Translations under genes and position numbers: made by a program
In this document: piece by piece, positions 48,454 through 58,462 of the stretch
How the letters are laid out: every line of letters begins with the position of its first letter
Numbering within the stretch: the first letter of the stretch is position 1
From: Symbiodinium natans
Taxonomy: Eukaryota; Sar; Dinophyceae; Suessiales; Symbiodiniaceae
NCBI GenBank assembly: GCA_905221605.1
Contig: CAJNDS010000260.1
Location: 1-62,000 of the forward strand
DNA length: 62,000 bases
Reading direction: 5' to 3'
The notes under the pieces: model-generated
Database searches by the model: none
What the model was told of the DNA's origin: nothing
The model's input: the letters and a program-made list of their open reading frames with translations, nothing else

Positions 48454-48729
48454 GTGATGCTTTGGCAGTCACTTTACTGTCTCTTCAGGGCAAAGCCACA
48501 CGCTTCAATGACTGCCCCGCCTGTGGTCTGTAACGAAATGAAGGCCGAGCCTGAGGTTATAGTGAAAGAATTGCCGGGTTTGAAAAACAATCTATTCGGA
48601 GCTCGCACAACGTGCACCTTCAATCAGCAAATGTCCGACGCCATCTACATCTGGGAAATTCTGTGGGCTCGGCGCACTGAGAAGATGCAGCAGTCGCAGC
48701 GCCAACAGTACGCCCAGAAAAGCTCCTGA
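48454..48729 (+). other. Plus-strand coding-like frame, unidentified
   Basis: 91-codon frame with 'PEVIVKELPGLKNNLFGART' and 'MSDAIYIWEILWARRTEKMQ'. It reads better than the overlapping minus frame, which has one hydrophobic segment, and would be the main exception to the minus-strand bias. No family is recognised. Confidence 0.28.
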
Positions 48730-48941
48730 CAGCAACCCCCAGAGTCCACAGGGACCCAAACGGTTCCAAGCGATGGCCATGTGGTGTACTGTGATGAACT
48801 GTGTCATGATGGCATCAGCAAAAAGAAGTACTGCAAGGCCCAGCCCAGCCTACCGTGATTTCCATGCCGTCCATGCCGCGGTACGCAGCAAAGGCTCCGA
48901 CAAAACCGGCCTCCCACTGGTCAGCCATGCTCCCTGAACCC

Positions 48942-48986
48942 ATCTAAACCCTAAACCCTGAACCCTAAACCGGAAACCCTAAACTC
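48942..48986. repeat. Interstitial telomere-type repeat (CCCTAAA)
   Basis: Five degenerate units (ctaaaccctaaaccctgaaccctaaaccgg), C-strand orientation. Confidence 0.85.
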
Positions 48987-49539
48987 TTGCGAGGGTCCAG
49001 TGTTCAGGGAACAAGCCACTCGTGGAAAACTGTGGAGATGTTCTCGCGGGGCCAAGCCCTTAGCACACCAGGTTTTGGCGCCTCCAAACCGACGACTGAC
49101 CGGGCCATGTGACCCCAATCCTTGGAGCGTTTGAGTCGTTTGATGTCGTTTGAGTACATTACCTGAAATCCAGGCAGGTCAGAACTTGCTGACCGTGGAT
49201 GTTTGCTCGCCAGGAACGGGGCTCACAATTCTAAGCAACTCAGGCTCAATGCGCACAGAAGCTTCACCAGAGTCCCGAGGCTGTTGCATTCACTTCGTTC
49301 ATCGCCGTGATGCCAACCACTACAAACACAGAACCTCCAAAGAACAAGAGCATGTTTATCATGTTTCAACCAAAGCTCGCAGGTGTACGACCCGACAAAA
49401 ACCTATGCCAGCAAAGACCCCAAAGAGCATGAATCACAAAGTTGAGAGCTGTTGGTGATTCGCATGAATTTGCCACCTCTGCGATCGTGGGAGCAGGTAA
49501 GCCGGCTGTGCGATCATCAAGCGTTGTTTTGCTCTGAAA

Positions 49540-50270
49540 AAAAACACCTGTTCAAAATGACGGGTTTGGACAAGGTCTTCTTATCGCAGAACTTTATGGC
49601 ATGATCTTCTTTATCAAGCAAGCTAGCAAGGCTCAAAAACAGCGGGGGAGTTGGGGGGGGGACAGCCACACACCCCCATTTGCAAACACGATCCTCGCAT
49701 GACAGGTTTGGAAGAGGATCTGCATGTTTTCTTAATGCAAGTCTTTTCTACGGCATCATCTTTGCTTGTACAGTTAGGTTGCAAGGCTTCAAAAGAAGTA
49801 AAACACAAAATGGAAACAGGGTGGGGGGCGAACAGCCCGCAATTGCAAACACAATGTTCGCATGACGGGGTTGGAGAAGGATGCACAGTTTTCTTAACGA
49901 AAAAATTTATGGCATGATCTGCTCTAGAAAGCAGGCTTGCAAGGCTTCAAAGAAATGGAACACAAGCGGGGTAGTTGAGGGGGGAAGGGAGAACAGCCAA
50001 CCCCCCCCCCCCAATTGAAAAAACAATCCTCACACGACAGGTTTGGAAGAAGACGCGCATGTTTTCTTAACGCAAGCCCTCTTTATGGCATGATCTTCGT
50101 TTATAAAGCTGCAAGGTTTCAAATCACGTGAGACACAAGCGTCGGATTTGAGGGGTATGGGCACAGCCCCAATTTGCAAACACAATCTCGCATGACGTCA
50201 TCATCATCGATGTGGCACCCTGACACAATCTCGCATGACGGGTTTGGAAGAGGATTCGAACGTTCTCTTA
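49540..50270. repeat. Degenerate ~140-200-bp tandem array, about 4.5 copies
   Basis: Recurring core gcatgacgggtttggaagag (near 49558, 49698, 49860, 50035, 50238), then cttaacgcaagtc, tttatggcatgatcttc, gcaaggcttcaaa and a G-rich segment before tttgcaaacacaatc. Spacing 140-200 bp. Members share parts with the isolated copy at 45.5-45.76 kb. No coding capacity. Confidence 0.85.
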
Positions 50271-50329
50271 ACCCAAGTTCCTTTCCTTCGAAAACTCTGT
50301 TTCACCTAGGCAACCTCTTTCTATGATTG

Positions 50330-50435
50330 TCATAGAACACAACTTCCATTTCTTCAAAGTTTTGAATGACAACCTTTGTTTTACTTGCATGTTGGTAGGA
50401 AAACCTCTATTTCTTCATTGTTAAGAGCATGGAAA
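50330..50435. repeat. Dispersed copy of the GGAAAACCTCTAT repeat
   Basis: gtaggaaaacctctatttcttc and weaker neighbours (ggcaacctctttctatg, gacaacctttgtttta) resemble the 15.6-15.87 kb repeat. Confidence 0.55.
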
Positions 50436-50674
50436 ACATCAATTTCGTCTGACTGAACGGCTGAACGGCGGAAAGAAGAATGCTTTTCTCCGTGCAAGAG
50501 CGCCGTCCACGCCACATCGAGCAAACCAAGTGCAGCTTACCGTATTGTCTGGAAGACATCTCGTCTCCCCGCATGCCCACCTGTCATTTATGCTCTCAGC
50601 ACAAGACAGAGGCACAACAACAGAGGCACTCACGAAGGCTTCCCGGCCGAAGCAAAGGAGAGCAAGCTCGGGCC

Positions 50675-50731
50675 CCACTGAGCTCATGCCCACTGAGCTC
50701 ATGCCCACTGAGCTCATGCCCACTGAGCCCA
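50675..50731. repeat. 15-bp tandem repeat CACTGAGCTCATGCC
   Basis: Three perfect copies and a partial fourth. The (VGMSS)3 string in an overlapping minus frame comes from this repeat. Confidence 0.95.
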
Positions 50732-50839
50732 CCCAGTAACAGAACAATGAAGGGCCCGGGGAAGGGGGAAATAGGGGAGAAAGCAACGGAGAGCACCCGG
50801 CGAAGCTCGGGCCCCAGGATCTAAGAGAAGCTCCGAGCA

Positions 50840-51505
50840 AACTCAGCAGCCGACAGGCGATGATCCCCTTGAAGGAAAAGTCGCCGTTGAAGACGAGGAC
50901 GGTGCCGAAGCAGAAGGCCTCAGACGGATCTGGACACAGCGATTTCCGAAGTGCTTCTTGTAAAGTACCTCCTGAAGCCTTCTGGTGGCAAGCTGGTGTT
51001 TCCCAGAGCAAATCACAGAAATCACAGCCCTTGGGTCAGAGCAAGGAGCGCTGCAACACCCTGGTACCTTAGCTCGTGAAGGACTCAGCAAACAAACGAA
51101 AAAACCTGCTCTCACTGTGCACACGTACTTCCTGTCCCCGAGGGCACTCGGTTTCCTTCAACTCCTGCTTGATCTCCTGCCAAGGTTCGCAAGGAAGACC
51201 GTACCAAGACAATTGTCGTGCGGAGAACGCTGGCAAGTGCAGCACGCACACTCCAAAGAGTCTCCTCTGCCACACTCTGCAAGATGGCAGCGGGAGGCCG
51301 AGGCTCCTCAGCGCCGCACGACAGGTGCCAGCATGTGCCAGCGAAGATTCTTGGCCCTCAAAGTCGCATTCGCCGCAAGCTTTGCAGGCTTCCCTCTCAG
51401 AATAAGGCTGGCATTGACGTATGTGATGTGTTTCCTTTCGGCTGCGGGTCGTGAAGAGCAGTCGCCTGCACCACCACGCACAGTTTGCGCCCACTCCAGG
51501 CATTG
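50840..51505 (-). other. Minus-strand coding-like pieces, unidentified
   Basis: Pieces: 'KHITYVNASLILRGKPAKLA' and ANATLRAKNLRWHML (about 51335-51440), 'EPWQEIKQELKETECPRGQE' and 'VRVHSESRFFRLFAESF' (about 51075-51200), and 'DPSEAFCFGTVLVFNGDFSF' (about 50875-50935). They are downstream of the SDR gene on the same strand and in different frames. No family is recognised. Confidence 0.35.
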
Positions 51506-51763
51506 CAACATGTGCTCAGACAAGAAAAGCGGGTATGCTGCGATTTTTCCTCTGCACTAAAACTGTTTGGTGAACCAAAGCGATTGACCCCGCTACTTGT
51601 CGAATCCTGAACCTGTGGGGTGCTGAAGCGTCTGGAGAGCGCTCTCCGCAAGGTACCTGGCTGCTGCTCCCTGCAGGACTCTGAAAGAGAGACGGATGTC
51701 GAGGGTCCGAAGATGTCGGGCAGATGCAGGATGCCAATACACACCGTCGAGGGAGTCGAGTCG

Positions 51764-54221
51764 TCACATTGCCCTTCTCATACTTGTCGCAGCTTGCTCG
51801 CTGGCATGCCAGAGTGCTTTGGCCAGGTCTTCGTTCATGGCTGCTTGGGAGGGTTCCTGCGGCTGTCCACAGTGCCAGTACAGGGGTAGCTCCAAGTTGA
51901 CCTCTCCCCCTTTTGCCGAGACCGCAGCACGCGCCTCTTGCGCGGCGTGTGCGGCCGCAATCGCCTGAAGGATGTGGCCTGCGCCCTCCTGCGGCGTCTG
52001 GAAGAGCCTCTCCGCACACCAGCTTAGAGCTTTGCCCAGAGGTGCCGGAACAGATGAAAAGATTCCCGTGTTCACGAGGCCAGGGGAGACTGCAACGCTG
52101 ATCGGGCCATGAGGATATCTTCTGCGTAGCTCTGCTGCGAAAAGGACGTTGCACAGCTTCGACCGGGCATAGCGAGCATACCAGCCAAGCCCAAGTGCGT
52201 GCAACAGCTGAGCATAAGGAGGAGATCCCTGAATCTCTTCACTCCTCAGGACGACCTCGGGATCACGGGTTTGAATTGTCAGAGACCCTTGTCGATGCGC
52301 CCTGCTTGCAACTACCACCAGGATAGACGACGGGTCCATGCTCGGCAGCAGCATTGTGGTTAGCAGAAAGTGGCCATAGTGGTTTGTGCGCATTTGTGCA
52401 TCCACAGGCTCGTTCCCAGAGTGCTTTTCAAGATCACAATCCGGGTCCCCCATGACACCAGCATTGTTGACCAGCACAAGCTGCGCACTTTGGCTTGCGG
52501 TCTCCTTGACGAAGGTTTCGATCGACCTCTGCATCAAGCTGGGAAAAACTTCTTTTGCCAAAGAACCCGAAATGATTTGAACGTGGAGGATTCATGTGAG
52601 CGCTTGCAAAGGGCGGGGTTGATCCTCAAACGCGACATATGGACTCTTAAAACATGTCGTGGCCTGATGCCGCGACAGAATCCTCAGCCGCCACGGGTGC
52701 TTCCGAGACTTGTGGAGCACAGATTGTGGAAACGGTGATACGACGTTGTGGGGTGTTTAATTGATTCTTGTTAGCCTTGATCTTCGAGGGCCTGCTCCGA
52801 AATAGACTCTTCTCCATTGGCTGCGTCAGCAAACGAAAGCATGAAATATCCAATCAATGTTGGGGTTGGCTTGAAAGACGACGAATGATGCGTCCATATG
52901 TGTCCTACAGAAGTCCTGTGCCTGCTTTGAACCAGAAATCGTCTGCTCTGACTCTTCAGCCTCTTTACCACCTTTAGCTTCTACAGCTGTCTGCGTTGCC
53001 TTCAACCCTTGACCGTTTTGCTGCTGGATTTCTCACACGTCACACGCTTGATGTATTGGATATGTCTGCTTCCTGAGATGTGAGCTAGCCTGACGGCTTG
53101 TCGGCTTGTGGTTCTTGTCTGGGTTCGGGGGCACACCTGACGAACATGGACACGCTGTTGACTTTGAAACTTCCTTGTTGCATCTTCACTAACCTGGTTT
53201 GGATAGGGTAAAGTAGACGGGCCTGGACATGGACAGCAAACCGTCCCGACATTGAACCTGACAACAATTTCTTTACTGCCATCCTGACACCAGGGGACCA
53301 ACCGTTGCAAGCTTGCAAACCATGCAGACCAGCAAGCCACAGGAAACGGAGCTCACAGAGCGGGTGAGATCCTAATCACGGTTTGCGGGAGACCCCCGCA
53401 AGCATTCAACCCCAGACCATCCCAGACGGCCTGACACTCAACTGCGTGGAACATGCTTAGCAGTTCACCGAGGAGCTGGTAGCTTGTCAAGTCCAGCGTC
53501 TTGCACTCCAACCTCCGCTGGATTTGCTGGCACTGCCGTCGCCTGGCTGATGCCGACGAGGACATGTTCCATTTGGCCGTTCAGCCGAACTGCGACAGAA
53601 AGGATCTGAATACCCTGAAGCTTTGAACCTCAAAACCTCCTCACAGTCTGCCTGGCTGCACGGAGGGAGGTGGCCGACACACGAGCCGAAGCCATATCAT
53701 AGTCAGAGCCTCCGCACTGGACATGCAAACAGGGGCCCCGAACTTGCGCATCGAAGTGACTTGATTGATTAATCCAGACAATCTCACATGTCAAGCTCGA
53801 CTGCTGGCCTGCGCTGTCCAAGGAGGCAACGCACCGTGAAAACATCCTGGCACGGGCCTCCGCAAGGCCCATCTCCACGGCACGTGCCATTGTGCCACCG
53901 TACGTGCCACCCCTGCGCCGCGTGCCTGCTCGCAGCGCTCCAAGCTGCGGCAGGCCATCCACACCCGGCTGGCCCCGGCCTCCGCTCATCCCGAGCTTAT
54001 CGGCAATTTGCCACAACACATGTCAGACCTCGTGAGCAACATCCAGGCTATACGGGGTTTCGAAAGGAAAGGCTGCTGCATCTGCAAGGTGCCCAGGCCT
54101 CTGCCAGTCCCCATGCAACCTCGGCACCCATCCCTGAGGAGGCGCCCGTGACGATGCACAGCGGACCACTGGGCAGCTTGAGCTCCTTCGGCAACACAAG
54201 GGGGCAGTTTTCAGGGGACAT
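51764..54221 (-). CDS. Short-chain dehydrogenase/reductase, retinol-dehydrogenase/WWOX-like
   Basis: NAD(P)-dependent oxidoreductase of the classical SDR fold; substrate not predictable. Exons: 54221-54099, 53979 to about 53919, about 53546-53489 and 52538-51764, joining to 1017 nt (338 residues and TGA), the usual length. The ATG at 54221 follows an in-frame stop. Motifs in order: TGASSGMG (residues 25-32, cofactor loop), 'GASRVWMACRSLERCEQAR' (second strand), 'RRLECKTLD', VLVNNAGVM, 'TNHYGHFLLTTMLLPSMD', VASRAH (catalytic Ser), YARSK (catalytic Tyr and Lys), VAVSPGLVNTG, then 'QAAMNEDLAKALWHASEQ' near the end, as in retinol dehydrogenases. Introns: GC-AG (119 nt), GC-AG (tentative second donor and third acceptor) and GA-AG (950 nt). 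No signal peptide is seen. The middle exons are placed by homology; the ends are firm. Confidence 0.94.
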
Positions 54222-54429
54222 TTGCAAGGCATTGCGAGTTCATCTGCATTCTCTTGTGGCTGGTCCTGGTGCCCAGAACGAGGCGGCAGCTCCGCCCGGC
54301 GGCGCACGCCCAGCACACCCAAGAAGCCTACCTGCCAAGCACCCAAAAGGAATGACAAGAGGAATGAAAGACTAAAAGCAAAGCAGATTGAAGCCCCCTT
54401 GTCTCGCCACATCCTTCACATCCTCCCAG

Positions 54430-56160
54430 AATCAAAGTAAAGTTGGTTCCCAGGTTCCCGAAAATCGTACAGGTCCCCCAAAAGTGCCCAATGGTCCCAA
54501 CGCTCCCCCTGCCGTCGCCAAGCCGACAGCATCCCAGGAACGGCCCTTGGCCGAGGCCATGGCTTGGCACAAATGGCCCCCAAAAAAGGCGCAAGCACGG
54601 CTAGGGGCTAGGATGACGTAATACATCGTAAGCCACCTAAGCATGTAACACGCCAAGTTCCTTCCATCGTATCCCGACATCTCCTTTGCATCCCTTCACG
54701 CCCTGCTTCTTCGATCCTGCAGGAATACGTTAGATCCTCACTTGCTATGATATCTGCACGTCAGCTTACAAAACATCGGAGGATTCAAGATACACATCCG
54801 AAGGCATCACCCTCAGTCAAAGCGCTAGATGGTGCTTGAGTGCGAAAGTTTCGCCTCAGTTCCTGAGTGTGGTGTCGCTGCGGTTCACAATGCACTATCT
54901 TTGCTGCAGCCAGGAAGGGCATGTGACATTCCGTCTCCACAACATGTCGGAGCATGCTGAAAGATTCGATCATACTTCTTGAGCGTGCAAGCGCGCGTGC
55001 GCCTCCGCCGCTCTCGCGGGCACCAGGACCGCTGCAAGAACCAGCAAAAAGACATGACGCTCGCGTCGCTGCCTGGCATCACCCTATGCAAGCAGGAGCC
55101 GCGCAGTGCAACGTGCCAACACGAAGCGAATGTTCAATCCATTGCCACCCGCATGTCGCAATCTCTTGCGATGAACAGGTGAATTGTACTTGACCAACCT
55201 GGACCGAAGCCAGCGGCCTTGATGAAGACATCGTTCCAAGCGTTGTCTTTGGTAAGCTACAGGCCTCACAAAAATGGAAAGGTTTGATAACAGCCGAGCT
55301 AGAACTCCCGATCTCTTGCTGCATGCTGTGCCCAGTCTGGGCTCTGGCACTTTCAGGACGGCAGAGATCAAAGCGGAACCGTGGGGAGCTAGGCCCAGGC
55401 AGGGTGCTACGAGAATCCCGAAACAGCACCCTGAGCCAAGAAGGCAATCACAACAGGCGCTTCCAAGTCTAACTTCATCTCGCAATCCATTTGCTTTCTT
55501 GTGCCGTTGCGTCTTCATGAAGCAGGCCCAACGGCCCTACAGGCATGAAAAGAAGACCCTGCGCAAACGTTCGTCCTGGAGCTGGGGCAGCATGGACACG
55601 GCGCTTGCCGCTGTCAGCCTCTGGCAGCTCCGACTTCGCAAAACGATCTTGACAGGATTCTTGGAGAAACATGGGGAGAAAAGCATCCCAGAAAAGCCGG
55701 ACGAAGGTGCTTGTGGCAGATGCCTTTTGCTGAATTGGTTGTCGGGCCACTCGGCTGTGCATTGCCACGATGAAAGACCAGGAATCATTCCCTCGGCGAA
55801 AACAAAAACTCAAAGCAAAGACTCAAAGCAAAGCACGAGGTTCATCAAGCAGAATGCACGGCGTGGCGCCTTGTCCAGGTCAGTCCTGCACGAGCTCCGG
55901 CCCGGCGTTCGCAGGAGTGAGCCGCCAGAGAGCCTAGGTGCTGCTAAACAAAAAAGCCGAGAAATTGAAGAACTAGGTCAGTTGGCTGGAACTCGATTCA
56001 ACGAAATCCACCCCCTGCAAGGCTGCAAAGCTTGTTGCGGGGGGCATCTTTTTGGTACATGGAGCATGGGGGCCCTATGGGGCTTGCACAGGACAGTCTG
56101 AGACCTGCACAAGATGTGGTCTTCTGCGGACATGGACGCCATGCTTGTGATGGGCCCTAA
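54430..56160. other. Stretch upstream of the SDR gene, no identified gene
   Basis: Competing frames: a 275-codon plus frame (55274-56101, the longest in the window) and minus frames with 'ESFSMLRHVVETECHMPFLA' (about 54900-54970) and 'QDRFAKSELPEADSGKRRVH' (about 55590-55660). None matches a family. The minus pieces fit the local strand bias but are not enough for a call. Confidence 0.3.
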
Positions 56161-56589
56161 AACCCCTAAGAATTAAGCTTGAATCCGGCGTTCAATCCGG
56201 CCATGCCCTCCGGGTAAACATGTATGTATATACGTGTATATGTCTATATATGTATGCATATAATGGGGGACCTGGGCATGCGCGTTTTTTGCGTGTTTGT
56301 CACTGCCTTCTTCATGTATTTCGATTGCAAATTCCAAAACTCGTCGGCAAACCAACAAACCAATACCAAAAACAAAACCATACTTCAGAACTCATCGAGC
56401 AATTGTCACTTGCAATTACGGAAAAGACGACGACAACAACAGTATTTCGGAACTCTCTGAGACATGGTCTGGAGCTTGAGGAGTTTCAGGAATGTTGAGT
56501 CTTTGGGTTTGTTTCTTGTTGGCTTTCTTTTGGGGGGTTTCCGAAATTTACGGCACCTTGTTGGGGTCCTTGCGATAAGAGGATCCTAC

Positions 56590-56790
56590 CAGGTCTATAT
56601 TAAGGGTCCTAACGCTTTTTGGCACCGCGAGGTCCAGGAGTCCTGGACTGTTGGTTGCTTTTGAATTTGTTGGTACCATGGGTTCTGGAAGTCCTGAAAC
56701 TGTTTTTGGTTTTGTTAGCGCGATGAATTCCAGGAGTCCTGGACGTGTTTTGTTTTCAGAGTTTGTTTGGTGCTCCGAACGTAGTTTTGT
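56590..56790. repeat. Minisatellite with CCAGGAGTCCTGGAC core
   Basis: Three degenerate ~75-bp copies of 'ggyrccryga.gt.cdggagtcctgga...gtttttg.ttttg.tttgtt', centred near 56635, 56685 and 56735, with a weaker one at 56470-56530. Each core contains the palindrome caggagtcctg. Confidence 0.7.
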
Positions 56791-56799
56791 TCCACGAGC

Positions 56800-58010
56800 C
56801 TACAAAATAGCCGCGAAATAAAGGAAAAGAGCGCTGATAAGCATAGTATATTACAATTTCATGTGAAAATATACTGAAAGAGTTACGGTGTTATAACAAA
56901 ACACCATACGAATTATTTGGGAATGCAGGCAGAACTACTTAAGTCAGGAGATCTTGGCTGCGCAAGTAGTCACAACATGAAAATACCAAGTACTGCAGGA
57001 TCCCAATTGCTATCTTTAGTATTCTGTTGAGACCTAGCGATGAATATTGAGGGTTGTAGATGCAACCGCTTTCAATTCGAACCCGCACAGAAGCTTGATG
57101 AAAAGTAAGATGGCCATTGTTATAGTGCAGCGTGGGATCAAACTCTCCATTTAAACTCAAATAGGACAAAAACCTCCATAAACCCGTTGGCCGCATGCTA
57201 CTGTATAGGATTTCAAGCTTCAATCGGTTCCTTCCCGAATTCCCTCTTCCTGGAAAATTTGCCTTCTTTCGTTTGGGTTGTTTACATTTGCACGCATTCT
57301 ATGTTTATATGTGAGGATACTACTTTTGATGTTGCAATTCTATTGAAGCTTTTGGAAGAAGAGTTGAAGACCTAGAAATTCAGGTGGGCCCTTGTAAAGA
57401 TCATAGTTGCCTCTAGATTCTGAAATGTGAGAGCACTAAACCAGAAACTCCAGCAAGGCCTTATTTCGACATTCATACACAAGGTCCCATGCTCATGGAA
57501 AGACACCTGTGGGAGTCCCCTGCTCAGGTATACTCATTGTGCCTGCTAATCTCACAATTGAGCACCAGTCATTTTGGTACGAAACGAGAGAAACATTGAC
57601 TGCAATGCAAGAGTAGAATAAAATGCCTGACCTGAACCTAAACGCGACAAAGGATTGAACTGAGAGAGTAACCTGAGGCATTCCGAGTGCAAAGCCCAGG
57701 GCATGCGAATTTCGCAAAGTATCTCATAGAAATACCAACATGTAACCCATATTGTTACATTTGTGCATATATATATATATGTGCATATGTAGAGAGAGAG
57801 AGATAGAGAAACACGTTTGCTGGTTGCGCGCGTGTTCTTGATGCAGAGACGAAACGTAGAGGAACAGGAAGCGCACGCCCGCAGCCCCCCGGACTTTATA
57901 CATATATATACTAACTATTGACAGATTTATATTTACATGTATACTTGTACTTGAATTGATAAAGCACATTGCTTTCAAAAACATGAAGCGTACTGCTGAT
58001 CACGGATGAT
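56800..58010. other. AT-rich spacer with simple repeats
   Basis: Lower GC than the flanks, with atatatat and gagagaga runs at 57765-57805 and atatatat at 57898-57910. No protein-like frame of known family. It lies downstream of the glutaryl-CoA dehydrogenase stop codon. Confidence 0.6.
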
Positions 58011-58019
58011 CGCAGATGA

Positions 58020-58330
58020 GAAGGGATGATAAGCGTGAGAGTTACAAACCCATGCCGCCCCATGCCAATCCAGAGCCGCTGCGACAGCCACGAGCAAAAC
58101 TCTGCACATCTTTGCGGACACCAAGCCAAAGGGGACTTACGAACAGTTTCCCAAGATTCTGCTAGCCCTGGCACCCGCTTCTTTTTTAAACTTCCAGTGT
58201 GCTCCAACGTCCTTGCCGCGATCAGTGCGAGCAGCACGGAGTCATGGTTGCAACAACAAACAGTCGCCTGGAGCACCTCGCCTAGATACGACTTGTCCAG
58301 GTTCCGTAGTGAAAGATCTAGTAGCACTCA
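58020..58330 (-). other. Minus-strand coding-like frame, unidentified
   Basis: 'SLRNLDKSYLGEVLQATVCC' and 'HDSVLLALIAARTLEHTGS' (about 58200-58310), then 'LAESWETVRKSPLAWCPQRC' (about 58105-58165). It begins within 140 nt of the dehydrogenase stop and may be a separate small gene on the same strand or an artefact. No family is recognised. Confidence 0.3.
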
Positions 58331-58462
58331 AGACCACACTCCCTCATCACTCCGCGGCGCAGGAAAAACGCAGCCTTCAAATCCTACCGGCCGTTGGCCT
58401 CACAGACTCTGCGCATTGGCACGCGCTAAGCCCCGGGGACATTATCCAGAGGAACCACGCCC

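Noticed and set aside
53353-53565. A second, separate SDR gene suggested by 'LGLNACGG' after 'RRLECKTLDLTS'
   Set aside because: The first part is the third exon of the SDR gene at 51764-54221; 'LGLNACGG' lies beyond its GA donor and is intronic, so the likeness to NNAG is chance.
53630-54412. Long minus frame (about 260 codons) broken only by one TGA at 54022-54020, like a recoded stop or a fresh pseudogene
   Set aside because: SDR exons and introns explain the region in other frames (TGASSGMG and GASRVWMAC exons lie here), so the open frame is a shadow.
55274-56101. Longest open frame in the window (275 codons, plus strand)
   Set aside because: No recognisable motif, composition like translated non-coding sequence, competing minus frames, and against the strand bias. 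Length alone is not evidence in this GC range.
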